This document shows, one piece after another, positions 26,602-37,004 of a DNA stretch of 64,000 nt. Source of the stretch: Lachnospiraceae bacterium. Its GTDB lineage: Bacteria; Bacillota; Clostridia; Lachnospirales; Lachnospiraceae. The notes under the pieces are model-generated. The model was not told the DNA's origin. It searched no databases and saw only the letters and a list, made by a program, of their open reading frames with translations. A program made the position numbers and the translations under genes. The stretch spans positions 108,009-172,008 of the forward strand of contig CAJTIU010000010.1 in NCBI GenBank assembly GCA_910576335.1, read 5' to 3'. Each line of letters starts with the position of its first letter. Position 1 is the first letter of the stretch.

Positions 26602-28554
26602 ATGGAAAAGAGACGGCTGGAAACAATACCTTTACGTCAGATAAAGATAAAGGATCCGTTCTGGGACAAATACACCGGGCTGGTAAAGGATGTATTAATT
26701 CCTTATCAGTGGGATATTCTGAATGACCGGATAGAGGGAGCGGAAACAAGCCACTGTATACATAATTTTAAAGTTGCAGCAAAAGAGGCGGAAGGAAATT
26801 TTGAAGGAGCGGTTTTCCAGGACACGGATGTGGCAAAGTGGCTTGAAGCAGTCGCTTATACCCTTGAGGTGTCTCCTGACAAAGAACTTGAAGAGCTGGC
26901 TGATGGAACGATTAATCTTATAGGCCGGGCACAGGGTGAGGACGGGTACCTGAATACGTACTTTACGATTAAGGCGCCAGAGCTCCGCTGGAAGAATCTG
27001 AGAGAGGGTCATGAGCTGTATACAGCGGGACATATGATCGAAGCGGCGGCAGCATACTATAAAGCTACCGGGAAGACAGAGTTTCTGGAGATTATGAAAC
27101 GATTCGCGGATCTCATCTGTCAGATCTTCGGCAGTGAAGAAGGAAAATGTCATGGGTATCCGGGCCATCAGGAGATTGAGCTTGCCCTTGTCAGGCTCTA
27201 TGAGGTAACGGGGGATCAGAAATATCTGAAGACGGCAAAATATTTTATTGATGCCAGAGGCACAGGAGAGAACTATTTCCTGGAGGAGGAGAGAAAACCG
27301 GGATACCGGCAGCTCTCTCCGGAGTTTGAAGATTATGATGTGAGTTACTCCCAGTCCCATCTTCCGGTGCGGGAGCAGACTACCGCAGAAGGACATGCGG
27401 TGCGTGCAGTGTATATGTACTGTGCCATGGCAGATCTGGCATACCTGTATCAGGATCAGGAGCTGTTTCAGGCCTGCGAAACGCTCTGGGAGGATATGAC
27501 AAAGCGCAGGATGTACATAACCGGGGGAATCGGTTCCTCGGGGTTTTTGGAAAGGTTTACAACAGATTATGACCTTCCTAATGACAGAAATTATTCCGAG
27601 ACATGCGCATCCATAGGGCTGGCGCTTTTTGGAAGAAGGATGGCCCAGATTACGAAGGATGCATCCTATATGGATACGGCGGAGAGGGCGCTCTATAATA
27701 CGGTGCTTTCAGGAATAGCGATGGACGGGAAGAGCTTCTTTTATGTGAATCCGCTGGAGGTGTGGCCTGATAACTGCAGGAAGCGTACATCCATGGAGCA
27801 TGTAAAACCGGTACGTCAGAAATGGTTCGGCGTAGCCTGCTGCCCGCCGAATATTGCAAGGACCCTCGCGTCGCTGGGACAGTATCTGTATTTCACATCA
27901 GAGGATACGCTGTATGTGAATCTCTATATATCCGGCAGCGTGGATACAAAGCTTCAGGGTTCTGATGTAAATCTGACAGTGGAGAGCGACCTGACAAATA
28001 CAGGAAGGATTAAGCTTGTTTTTGAGTCAGAAAAGGACGGGGCGGGACGAAACCTTGCACTTCGGATTCCGTCTTATGTAAAGGAGTATACCGTATCGGG
28101 CAGTGCATATACTGCGGACTGTCCGGTAGAAAAGGGATATTTATATATCAGGAACCTTCCGGCAGGGAGGACGGAGCTTGTCATCAGTTTTTCAGTCCCG
28201 GCGCGTTTCGTGCGTGCCAACCCGAAGGTGCGTGCAGATGCAGGACGGATTGCCATTGTTAAGGGGCCCCTGGTGTACTGTCTGGAGGAGACGGACAACG
28301 GAGAGAATCTGTCCGGGGTATTTGCCGATGCGAAGGGAAAGCTTGTGGAAGCTTATGAGGAAAATCTGTTAGGCGGAGTGACAACAGTAACATTTACCGG
28401 AAAGCGTCTTAAGGATACGCTCTGGGAAGACGGTGCACTCTATGGCGACAGAGAGAATCTGTTTGAGGAGGTAACACTCCGTGCGGTTCCTTACCATGCC
28501 TGGGGCAACCGGAAGCCGGGCGAGATGCAGGTGTGGATGAAGGAATTACTATAA
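26602..28554 (+). CDS. Beta-L-arabinofuranosidase, GH127 family
   Basis: 650 aa, formerly DUF1680. The (alpha/alpha)6 barrel shows GAETSHCIHNFKVAAKEAEG, AQGEDGYLNTYF, GHELYTAGHMIEAAAAYYKATG and YITGGIGSSGF. The Zn/nucleophile region FGVACCPPNIARTLASLGQY holds the paired Cys used in catalysis. It releases beta-L-arabinofuranose from arabinosides in the cytosol (no signal peptide). AAAGGAGG precedes the ATG. First gene of the operon with the importer and GH51. Confidence 0.94.
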   Translation: MEKRRLETIPLRQIKIKDPFWDKYTGLVKDVLIPYQWDILNDRIEGAETSHCIHNFKVAAKEAEGNFEGAVFQDTDVAKWLEAVAYTLEVSPDKELEELADGTINLIGRAQGEDGYLNTYFTIKAPELRWKNLREGHELYTAGHMIEAAAAYYKATGKTEFLEIMKRFADLICQIFGSEEGKCHGYPGHQEIELALVRLYEVTGDQKYLKTAKYFIDARGTGENYFLEEERKPGYRQLSPEFEDYDVSYSQSHLPVREQTTAEGHAVRAVYMYCAMADLAYLYQDQELFQACETLWEDMTKRRMYITGGIGSSGFLERFTTDYDLPNDRNYSETCASIGLALFGRRMAQITKDASYMDTAERALYNTVLSGIAMDGKSFFYVNPLEVWPDNCRKRTSMEHVKPVRQKWFGVACCPPNIARTLASLGQYLYFTSEDTLYVNLYISGSVDTKLQGSDVNLTVESDLTNTGRIKLVFESEKDGAGRNLALRIPSYVKEYTVSGSAYTADCPVEKGYLYIRNLPAGRTELVISFSVPARFVRANPKVRADAGRIAIVKGPLVYCLEETDNGENLSGVFADAKGKLVEAYEENLLGGVTTVTFTGKRLKDTLWEDGALYGDRENLFEEVTLRAVPYHAWGNRKPGEMQVWMKELL

Positions 28555-28617
28555 CCATGGTCTTTGAGGGGCATGTTCCCCTGGAAGATAGAAAAACAAA
28601 AAGAAGGAGGATTCAAC

Positions 28618-29985
28618 ATGAAAAAGAAACTTTTAGCAACGCTGTTATGTATTGCAATGACAGCATCTATGCTGCTTGGCTGCAGCGCCGGAAGCGAGGG
28701 AGGCGATTCTGAGAAGTCAGAGGGTTCAGGCTCTGCCGGAAAGAACGAGATGGAGGTAGAAGGAGAAGCTACCGAGTTAGAGGTATGGACATTCATTGAG
28801 CTTCATCAGCAGTTCTATACAGATATGGCAGAGAGATGGAATGAAGAGCATCCGGACAAGAAGGTAAAGCTGGTGCTTAGCAACATGCAGTACGATGACA
28901 TGCACAACAAGCTGTCACTGGCCCTGGAATCAGGAGAAGGTGCACCGGATGTTGTAGATATTGAGCTTGGCAAGTTCCCGGCGTTCATGACAGGGCAGAT
29001 TGGTCTTAAGGATCTGACACCGCAGATCCAGCCGTATCTTAGCAACATTATTGAGTCACGTCTTAAGATTTATGGAAAAGACGGTGCATATTACGGATTC
29101 CCGACACACGTAGGAGCCATGGTTGCATTCTACAACACAGAGGCACTTAAGGAAGCAGAAGTAGACTACACGACCATCAAGACATGGGATGACTTCAAGG
29201 AAGCAGGAGTAAAATACCATGAGAAGACCGGAAAGATCTTCGCATGTGTGGAGACAACGGCACAGTGGATGATCAACCTGATGTTAAGACAGAAGGGCGG
29301 AGATTATCTGGATGCTGACGGCAACATTGATATCACCAATGACAAGATGGTAGAGGTTCTAGAGTACATCAAGGGAATGCAGGATACAGGCGCATTCGCA
29401 ACCGTACCGGGAGGACAGCCGGATAATGAGGAAGCATATCCGTCCTACAACAACGGGGATTACGCAGTACAGATTATGCCTTTCTGGCAGACGTCCAGAT
29501 TCACAAGCTACATGACAGACCTTTCCGGAAAAGTAGCAATCGCTCCGACGCCGGTATGGAATGAAGGCGATGAAGTGAAGTCCATCGGTGGCGGCGGTAC
29601 TGGTACTGCAGTTGTAGCAAGCAGCGAGAACGCAGACCTTGCAGCAGAAGTATTTGCATACATCAAGCTGTCTGAGGGAGCAAATGAGGAAGTATGGAAT
29701 GTATTAGGTTTTGACCCGGTAAATACAGCAGTATGGACCGATACAGAACTGACACAGAATCCGGAAAACCAGTTCGTAAAATTCTTTAATACATATCCGT
29801 TTGACACACTGCTTGAGATTCAGGATGGTATTATGGCACTTGATTCACTGACCAGTGAGAAGTTCCCGTCCATCAATAACGAATTCTGTAATGTGACACT
29901 GAATAACATCTATGAAAACGGTATGGATGTGAAGGAAGCACTTGAAGAGTCACAGGCAACTCTGAAGAATGAGTTCGGCGAGTAA
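28618..29985 (+). CDS. Sugar ABC transporter substrate-binding lipoprotein
   Basis: 455 aa from ATG 28618 (AAGGAGG upstream). Lipoprotein signal MKKKLLATLLCIAMTASMLLGC with lipobox LLGC, then an acidic Ser/Gly linker and a family 1 solute-binding fold (LEVWTFIELHQQFYTDMAERWNEEHP, GAPDVVDIELGKFPAFMTG, FPTHVGAMVAFYNTEALKEAEV). It captures a sugar, most likely an arabino-oligosaccharide given the neighbours. A stem-loop at 30007-30038 follows, expected to protect this mRNA part so that binding protein exceeds permease. Confidence 0.94.
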   Translation: MKKKLLATLLCIAMTASMLLGCSAGSEGGDSEKSEGSGSAGKNEMEVEGEATELEVWTFIELHQQFYTDMAERWNEEHPDKKVKLVLSNMQYDDMHNKLSLALESGEGAPDVVDIELGKFPAFMTGQIGLKDLTPQIQPYLSNIIESRLKIYGKDGAYYGFPTHVGAMVAFYNTEALKEAEVDYTTIKTWDDFKEAGVKYHEKTGKIFACVETTAQWMINLMLRQKGGDYLDADGNIDITNDKMVEVLEYIKGMQDTGAFATVPGGQPDNEEAYPSYNNGDYAVQIMPFWQTSRFTSYMTDLSGKVAIAPTPVWNEGDEVKSIGGGGTGTAVVASSENADLAAEVFAYIKLSEGANEEVWNVLGFDPVNTAVWTDTELTQNPENQFVKFFNTYPFDTLLEIQDGIMALDSLTSEKFPSINNEFCNVTLNNIYENGMDVKEALEESQATLKNEFGE

Positions 29986-30006
29986 GTAAGAACCAGGTAA
30001 AACGTA

Positions 30007-30038
30007 AAGGGCTGTGTGTTTATTGGGCCGCAGCCCTT
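30007..30038 (+). other. Stem-loop between binding protein and permease genes
   Basis: AAGGGCTG (30007-30014) pairs with CAGCCCTT (30031-30038), followed by ATTCATTA rather than a T-run. It probably acts as an mRNA stabiliser or partial attenuator within the operon. Confidence 0.6.
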
Positions 30039-30067
30039 ATTCATTACAAGAAAAGAGATGTGAGAGT

Positions 30068-30952
30068 ATGAAGAAATTGTTCTATTCACAGAAAATAGCC
30101 CCGTATGTATTTGTACTTCCGTTTGCACTTACAGTGGTTCTTTTCTGGATGTTTCCTATAGGAAATGGTATCCTTTTAAGCTTTCAGGATGTATTAAAAG
30201 ATGAGTGGGTTGGATTTGGAAATTATCAAAGACTTCTGTCTGATAAGATATTTTTAAAGGCTGTATATAACAGTGCAAAATATATGGTGGGGACGCTGCT
30301 TCTTCTGATTCCGTTCCCTATGCTTTTTGCAACATTGTTAAACAGCAAGCTGATGAAAAAGCCGGGATTATTTAAATCTATCTATTTTATTCCGGCACTT
30401 ACTTCTGTCGTTGTTGCCGGTACGATTTTCCGTCTGATGTTTGGTGAGATGGAGACATCACTGGCAAACCAGATGATCGGAATGTTCGGACTTGAACCTA
30501 TTAAATGGCTTAAGGGTGAATGGACCAGCTTTTTTGCCCTGCTCCTTTTGGCATGCTGGCGGTGGACCGGAGTTAATATCCTGTATTTCCTGGCAGGCCT
30601 CCAGAGTATCTCCACAGATATTTACGAGGCGGCATCCATTGACGGGGCAAGTAAATGGCAGCAGTTTACAAAGATTTCCTTCCCGCTCTTAAAGCCAACG
30701 ACTGTATACGTACTGACCATCAGTATTTATGCCGGTCTTTCCATGTTTACAGAGAGCTACATGTTATGGAAAGGAAATAACTCGCCGCAGAATATCGGCC
30801 TTACCATTGTCGGCTATCTGTACCGGCAGGGAATTGAAAAGCGTGCCATGGGCTATGCATGCGCGGTCGGTCTGATTCTGCTGATTATTGTCATGATCGT
30901 AAACTTGATCCAGCTTAAGGCAACCGGAACATTTGATAAGGAGGAGAGATAG
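30068..30952 (+). CDS. Sugar ABC transporter permease, MalF/UgpA type
   Basis: 294 aa, six membrane segments. The EAA loop is YEAASIDGASKWQQFTKISFPLLKP. ATG 30068 gives MKKLFYSQKIAPYVFVLPFAL, the normal start; the upstream in-frame start would add an unrelated leader. It forms the channel with the next permease. No ATPase gene is present in the cluster, so a shared MsmX/UgpC-type ATPase encoded elsewhere must energise it (inference from related systems). Confidence 0.94.
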   Translation: MKKLFYSQKIAPYVFVLPFALTVVLFWMFPIGNGILLSFQDVLKDEWVGFGNYQRLLSDKIFLKAVYNSAKYMVGTLLLLIPFPMLFATLLNSKLMKKPGLFKSIYFIPALTSVVVAGTIFRLMFGEMETSLANQMIGMFGLEPIKWLKGEWTSFFALLLLACWRWTGVNILYFLAGLQSISTDIYEAASIDGASKWQQFTKISFPLLKPTTVYVLTISIYAGLSMFTESYMLWKGNNSPQNIGLTIVGYLYRQGIEKRAMGYACAVGLILLIIVMIVNLIQLKATGTFDKEER

Positions 30953-30953
30953 T

Positions 30954-31799
30954 ATGAAGAGTCAGAGAAGTAAAAACACACTCAGTACTGTAATGCTGAT
31001 TATCCTCTTTACAATACTGGCAGTTTTGATTATTATACCAATCTACACCATCTTTATCGCAAGCTTTAAGCCGGGCGGAGATCTGCTGCAGTACGGACTC
31101 AACCTGGGAATTGACTGGGGCAGAATGAGCCTGGACAATTACTCTTTGCTGTTTACCGGACAGCATGAGTACTGGAGATGGTTTATGAACAGTATTATAC
31201 TGACCGTCATTACGGTGGTGGCAACGCTCCTTGTGAGTGCATTTGTAGGTTATGGATTTGCGGCGTACGATTTCAGGGGGAAGAATGTAATGTTTATTAT
31301 CGTTCTTCTCATCCTGTCCATTCCGCTGGAGGTTGTTATGCTTCCCCTTTATAAGCAGATGACAACCTGGGGACTGATGGACAGCTATGTGGCAATCATC
31401 CTTCCTTTCGTGGCACACGCCTCTACCATATTTTTCTTCCGTCAGTATCTGCTGGGACTTCCGAAGTCTCTTCTGGAGGCCGGACGTATTGATGGTGCTA
31501 CGGAGTACGGAATCTTTTTCCGTCTGATTATACCAATTATGAAACCGGCGTTTGCTGCAATGGCAATCTTAAATGGTATGAATGCATGGAATAATTATCT
31601 GTGGCCGTTGCTTGTAATCCGGTCTTCAGATAAGTACACACTGACACTGGGTCTTAACACGTTGATTAATCCGTATGGGGATAATTACAGCCTTCTTGTT
31701 GTAGGCGCGTTCTTCTCCATTATACCGATTTTCATCTTGTTTGTATGCTTCCAGCAGTATTTTATCGAAGGTATGACGGCAGGTGCAGTAAAAGAATAG
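30954..31799 (+). CDS. Sugar ABC transporter permease, MalG/UgpE type
   Basis: 281 aa with six membrane segments and EAA loop LLEAGRIDGATEYGIFFRLIIPIMKPAFAA. AAGGAGGAGAG lies upstream of ATG 30954, one base after the stop of the first permease gene, so the two are coupled. It ends FFIEG-like (QQYFIEGMTAGAVKE), the canonical C-terminus of this family. Confidence 0.94.
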   Translation: MKSQRSKNTLSTVMLIILFTILAVLIIIPIYTIFIASFKPGGDLLQYGLNLGIDWGRMSLDNYSLLFTGQHEYWRWFMNSIILTVITVVATLLVSAFVGYGFAAYDFRGKNVMFIIVLLILSIPLEVVMLPLYKQMTTWGLMDSYVAIILPFVAHASTIFFFRQYLLGLPKSLLEAGRIDGATEYGIFFRLIIPIMKPAFAAMAILNGMNAWNNYLWPLLVIRSSDKYTLTLGLNTLINPYGDNYSLLVVGAFFSIIPIFILFVCFQQYFIEGMTAGAVKE

Positions 31800-31830
31800 T
31801 TACTGATGACATTCGCGAAAGTTAGTGTGA

Positions 31831-33384
<1,554 letters not shown>

Positions 33385-33471
33385 CAATCTGGGACGGGGC
33401 ATTTTTCACAGCAAAAGCTCCACTGGAGCTTTTGCTGCGTGCTATGGCAAAAAATGCCCCGTCCCAGATTG
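33385..33471. repeat. Palindrome copy 5 with a second hairpin nested in the loop
   Basis: Outer arms CAATCTGGGACGGGGCATTT (33385-33404) and the matching reverse complement ending at 33471. The loop of about 40 nt contains its own perfect hairpin: AGCAAAAGCTCCA (33410-33422), one base, TGGAGCTTTTGCT (33424-33436). It has the CATTTTT-type arms of copies 4 and 6. Confidence 0.88.
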
Positions 33472-33490
33472 CACCGATGGAGGAAATATT

Positions 33491-34108
33491 ATGAGATTTT
33501 TTGTAATTGACAGTCCGCTTATGCGGTTTCTCGCAAGAATCGGGGATCTGATCCTGTTAAATCTGATTTTTGTGATCAGCTGTATCCCCGTGATTACAGC
33601 AGGAGCAGCAATCAGCTCCCTCTACGCTGTGGCCATGAAGCTTGTAAGGGGTGAGGAGCCTTCGGTCATGAGGGACTATGTGAAAGCCTTTAAGATGAAC
33701 TTTAAAGAAGCAACCGCCGTGTGGGTGATCCTGGCATCGGCGGCGGGACTCCTGTTCGTGGACTTCCGGTTTATCGGGCTGCTTGAAGGAGGAGTGTACT
33801 TAGGTTTTAAACTGCTGTTAGGCGTTATACTTGGAATATGGCTTCTCGTCTTCCAGTATGTATTTCCTTACATCGGAAGGTTTCAGAATACAGTGCTGCA
33901 GTCGTTAAAAAATGCTTTGTTTTTAAGCGCCGCACATCTCCCTTCCACAGTGATGCTTCTTGGAATCAGCATTGGGCTTTTTATCATTACCCTCTTTACC
34001 TCCAGAACATTCGTTGTGGGGACGATTCTATGGACATTCTTCGGATTTGCGCTTCTTGCGTATGTTCAGTCCTTCCTGCTCGGCAGGATATTTTCAAAAT
34101 ATGAGTAA
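33491..34108 (+). CDS. YesL family membrane protein (DUF624)
   Basis: 205 aa with five or six hydrophobic segments. It opens MRFFVIDSPLMRFLARIGDLILLNLIFVISCIPVITAGAA, characteristic of YesL. YesL genes are regular companions of oligosaccharide ABC importers and glycosidases; their role is unsettled. ATGGAGGAAATATT precedes the ATG. Two palindrome copies bracket it, so it may be transcribed separately from abfA. Confidence 0.9.
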   Translation: MRFFVIDSPLMRFLARIGDLILLNLIFVISCIPVITAGAAISSLYAVAMKLVRGEEPSVMRDYVKAFKMNFKEATAVWVILASAAGLLFVDFRFIGLLEGGVYLGFKLLLGVILGIWLLVFQYVFPYIGRFQNTVLQSLKNALFLSAAHLPSTVMLLGISIGLFIITLFTSRTFVVGTILWTFFGFALLAYVQSFLLGRIFSKYE

Positions 34109-34112
34109 AGTG

Positions 34113-34156
34113 CAATTTGGGACGGGGCATTTTTAAAAATGCCCCGTCCCAGATTG
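34113..34156. repeat. GGGACGGGG palindrome copy 6
   Basis: CAATTTGGGACGGGGCATTT... paired with AAATGCCCCGTCCCAGATTG; one mismatch (T/G) near the base. It shares CAAT.TGGGAC ends with copy 5, 640 bp away, so the two are closest relatives. Confidence 0.86.
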
Positions 34157-34195
34157 ATAATGAGGAGATTAGTGGTATGGGTTCTTTACTGAAAT

Positions 34196-34248
34196 GCAAG
34201 AACATTTGTTCTTGCTGGTTGACATAGGAATTAAGCCTATGGTATAAT
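34196..34248 (+). promoter_or_regulatory. SOS-like box and promoter of the DUF4230 gene
   Basis: GCAAGAACATTTGTTCTTGC (34196-34215) is a perfect 20-bp palindrome containing GAACATTTGTTC, a match to the Firmicute LexA/DinR consensus GAAC-N4-GTTC. Four bases later begins TTGACA (34219-34224), 18 bp, TATAAT (34243-34248). A repressor on the palindrome would overlap the -35 region. LexA control is an inference from the motif alone. Confidence 0.6.
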
Positions 34249-34296
34249 CCTCTGAAGTAGTCACAAAGTGGCAGGATACAGTGGAGGAAGATGCCA

Positions 34297-34899
34297 ATGA
34301 ACGAAAAGAAGGAAGAAAAGAGAGTGGATAAGGGTGTAGTGAAAGCGGCGATTCGCCTGACGGCGGTAATTGTGATTGCTGTTGTCGTTGTTATAGTGGC
34401 TGTATTATGGAAACAGGAGAAGGAACCGGAAATTACCAGTTCTTTTATTAATAATAAGATTGAGGCGGCTGGTGAGCTGACCTCGGCAAAGATGATCTAT
34501 AACGGGCTGGTGCGTTATTCTGACGGAGAGATTCCTTTTCTTACGAAAAAAGCGTTTACCATGATTTACCGTGCACAGGTGAGTGCAGGGATTGATACAG
34601 AGAAGGTGACAGCCTCTGTGACAGATTCGAAGGTGACAGTGAGACTTCCGGAAGTGGAGATTCTGGACATCCATGTCGATGCAGACTCAATCCAGTATTA
34701 TGATGAAAAATTTGCTCTTTTTAACGGGGAAAAAAGGGAGGATGCCATTCAGGCAATTCAGAAGGCGGAAAAGGATGTGCGGGAGAATGGGGACATGGAA
34801 TCGCTTAAGGAGAATGCCCGGAAGCAGACAGAGGTACTTTTGGCTGGATTATTTGAAGATGTAGTTGGAGACAGGAAACTGGCAGTTGAGTGGGAATAG
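34297..34899 (+). CDS. DUF4230 domain membrane-anchored protein
   Basis: About 200 aa. One N-terminal membrane segment (AIRLTAVIVIAVVVVIVAVLW) and an extracytoplasmic domain with AAGELTSAKMIYNGLVRYSDGEIPFLTKKAFTMIYRAQVSAGID, typical of DUF4230, whose function is unknown. GGAGG lies 9 nt before ATG 34297; ATG 34291 is 3 nt from it. A single-gene unit, with a strong promoter upstream and a 16-bp terminator hairpin downstream. Confidence 0.85.
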   Translation: MNEKKEEKRVDKGVVKAAIRLTAVIVIAVVVVIVAVLWKQEKEPEITSSFINNKIEAAGELTSAKMIYNGLVRYSDGEIPFLTKKAFTMIYRAQVSAGIDTEKVTASVTDSKVTVRLPEVEILDIHVDADSIQYYDEKFALFNGEKREDAIQAIQKAEKDVRENGDMESLKENARKQTEVLLAGLFEDVVGDRKLAVEWE

Positions 34900-34924
34900 A
34901 AGAGAATGTGTCATATATTTGAAG

Positions 34925-34966
34925 AATATTAAGGTCTGCATAATATATTGTGCAGATCTTAATATT
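34925..34966. terminator. Terminator after the DUF4230 gene
   Basis: AATATTAAGGTCTGCA (34925-34940) pairs with TGCAGATCTTAATATT (34951-34966), one G-T pair, loop of 10, followed by TTATAATTT. Confidence 0.75.
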
Positions 34967-34981
34967 TTATAATTTCAACGA

Positions 34982-35010
34982 TTGGCAAATGGAGCAAAAT
35001 TCGGTATAAT
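34982..35010 (+). promoter_or_regulatory. Promoter of the V4R-GGDEF-phosphorelay operon
   Basis: TTGGCA (34982-34987), 17 bp, TATAAT (35005-35010). The leader to the first gene is about 130 nt and contains one short ORF. Confidence 0.7.
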
Positions 35011-35041
35011 AAAAAAGCACAGATAAATTTATGAAGGAGTG

Positions 35042-35143
35042 ATGGTAAGACAAAAGAACAATGCAGTGCACGGAAGTATAGACGGGCAGCAGCGGCAAAA
35101 TTTGAAAATTAATTTGAAAGATATATATGACAGGAGGAAATGA
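35042..35143 (+). CDS. Possible 33-aa leader peptide
   Basis: ATG 35042 to TGA 35143, MVRQKNNAVHGSIDGQQRQN... ending in basic residues. AAGGAG is present but only 2 nt from the ATG, which argues against efficient use. The stop overlaps the start region of the V4R gene. No similarity is recognised. It may be chance. Confidence 0.25.
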   Translation: MVRQKNNAVHGSIDGQQRQNLKINLKDIYDRRK

Positions 35144-35145
35144 CA

Positions 35146-35682
35146 TTGGAGAACAACGTTTTTTTAAGAGACAGCAAGAAGCTTAAGCTTGCGGATTATA
35201 TGCGGGCGCAGGAAAACGGCAGGGAGAATCTCGGGTCGGAGCTTCCGGTTGCTGTTTACAGACTTTTAGAATATTCATTAAGGGAGGAACTGGAGGAACG
35301 GTTCGGAAAAGAAGAGCAGATTCGTATTTTCCGGAATGCCGGGTACAAGGCAGGCGTTTATTTTGCGCAGAAATATCTTGATTCGTCTCTGGAGATGTCT
35401 GAATTTACGGCACAGCTTCAGAAGCGTCTGGAGGAATTTAAGATTGGCGTACTCCGGATTGAAAAATTCGATGAGGATACAGGGAGGGCGGTTCTTACGG
35501 TATCCGAGGATGCGGACTGCTCGGGACTTCCTCTTTTAGGTGAGACAGTCTGCAATTATGACGAGGGATTCCTGTCTGGAATTCTCACTTCCTATACAGG
35601 GAGAAACTATACCGCCACAGAGGTGAACTGTTGGGCTACCGGTGACAGAGTATGCCGGTTCCGGGCAGATATAGACGGGTAA
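35146..35682 (+). CDS. V4R domain protein, hydrophobic ligand sensor-like
   Basis: 178 aa. The C-terminal half carries a V4R domain (4-vinyl reductase/Bet3-like): CSGLPLLGETVCNYDEGFLSG, then YTATEVNCWATGDRVCRF, with the conserved E, C, GD and C. V4R domains bind small hydrophobic ligands or metals and regulate partners. No membrane segment or signal peptide. AGGAGG (35132-35137) is 2 nt from ATG 35140 but 8 nt from TTG 35146, so TTG is the better start. First gene of a five-gene signalling operon; the diguanylate cyclase follows after 17 bp. Confidence 0.85.
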   Translation: MENNVFLRDSKKLKLADYMRAQENGRENLGSELPVAVYRLLEYSLREELEERFGKEEQIRIFRNAGYKAGVYFAQKYLDSSLEMSEFTAQLQKRLEEFKIGVLRIEKFDEDTGRAVLTVSEDADCSGLPLLGETVCNYDEGFLSGILTSYTGRNYTATEVNCWATGDRVCRFRADIDG

Positions 35683-35699
35683 GGAGGTCTGGGAGAGAA

Positions 35700-36953
35700 A
35701 TGGATACAAGTAAGAACTGTGAGATGCTGTTTGAATATTTGAGAGGAATACTCTACGATTCCTGGATTGAGCATTTTGATGTAGGCGAATTAAGCGAGCC
35801 CTATAAGGATCTGGGACGCGGGCTCCAGTATCTGGAGAATGCGGTAAGAGAGTTAGTTGTTTATTCAGCAGAGTTGTCAAAAGGTAATCTCTCGGTGGAA
35901 TTTCCGGAGGAATATAATTTTTTATGTGAGAATCTGAAAAATCTTCATGCGAACCTGAATCACCTTACCTGGCAGGCGCAGCAGGTGACAAAGGGGGATT
36001 ACTCCCAGCATGTAGCATTTTTGGGGGAATTTTCCACTGCGTTTAATGAGATGACAAGACAGCTTCAGGAGAGAGAGGAAAAGCTTCAGGAGGCGGCTGT
36101 GAAGGCAGAGCGCCGGGCAGAGATGATTGAAGGCTATAATGAACTTCTGGTAGAGATGCTAAGCAAGCGCAAAGAATGGCTTCTTGTTGTAGATAGGGAT
36201 ACGAAGGAGATTATCTACTGCAATAAAAGAAAACAGGTAGGGTCAGTGGGCACCTCCTTCTGCAAGACCTGTAAGCGCCGCCTTTCCTTCCAGCCTGAGC
36301 TTTTAAAATGGGACAGCAGCGAACAGTATAAGGTATGGGAGATGAATGGCGAGCTTGATACGGTTTACCGCGTCACTTCTTTTCAGATGGAATGGAAGGA
36401 CCGCTCCTCCTATGTGCATGTGGTGGTTGACATTACGGATGAGAAGCAGAATGTGCGCAATCTTACGAACAAGGAGAACCGGGATCCACTGACCGGAATT
36501 AAAAACAGATCCTTCTTTGAGGAATATATGGATATTGTGCTTGGTGAAGAGCTGGATGCAACCCTTTGTTACCTGAAGCTTGACGGTCTGGAATATGTAA
36601 ATGAAACATTTGGACATCAGACTGGAGATTCTTATATACAAAATGTTGTAGAGATTGTCAGAAAAAATTTCCGGGGCGGAGATACCTTTGCGCGAATTGG
36701 CGGGGATGAATTCTGCGTGGTTCTCACCGGCAACATGTCAGAGCTGATGAACAGGAAGCTTGCTGAAATCCGCCGGGAGTTTAAGGAAGAATTTTACGGC
36801 AGATACCAGTGCGGCTTCCGCTACGGTATTCTGGATGTGATGGGAAAGGATAATGACATGTCTTTGGAGGAAATTCTAAGGAATGCAGAGGAGATCATGA
36901 ATGAGCAGTTTAAGAAGGAGTCAGAGAGAGTCTCTGAACCCGGGGGCGTATAA
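35700..36953 (+). CDS. Diguanylate cyclase with HAMP-like and PAS-like N-terminus
   Basis: 417 aa, no membrane segment. The N-terminus (about 1-150) is helical with a HAMP-like stretch (KGNLSVEFPEEYNFL ... TKGDYSQHVAFLGEFSTAFNEM). A PAS-like region (about 165-265) includes LLVVDRDTKEIIYCNKR and the Cys pair FCKTCKRR. The GGDEF domain (about 275-415) has the intact active site RIGGDEF at about 331-337 and the inhibitory site RGGD five residues earlier. It should make cyclic di-GMP with product inhibition. AAGGAGG precedes ATG 35700. Probably cued by the V4R protein or the kinases beside it. Confidence 0.92.
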   Translation: MDTSKNCEMLFEYLRGILYDSWIEHFDVGELSEPYKDLGRGLQYLENAVRELVVYSAELSKGNLSVEFPEEYNFLCENLKNLHANLNHLTWQAQQVTKGDYSQHVAFLGEFSTAFNEMTRQLQEREEKLQEAAVKAERRAEMIEGYNELLVEMLSKRKEWLLVVDRDTKEIIYCNKRKQVGSVGTSFCKTCKRRLSFQPELLKWDSSEQYKVWEMNGELDTVYRVTSFQMEWKDRSSYVHVVVDITDEKQNVRNLTNKENRDPLTGIKNRSFFEEYMDIVLGEELDATLCYLKLDGLEYVNETFGHQTGDSYIQNVVEIVRKNFRGGDTFARIGGDEFCVVLTGNMSELMNRKLAEIRREFKEEFYGRYQCGFRYGILDVMGKDNDMSLEEILRNAEEIMNEQFKKESERVSEPGGV

Positions 36954-37004
36954 AAGCGCTGCTGTGAATGGAGCATAAAAGGAGATTAGGAAGGAGTCGG
37001 AAGT

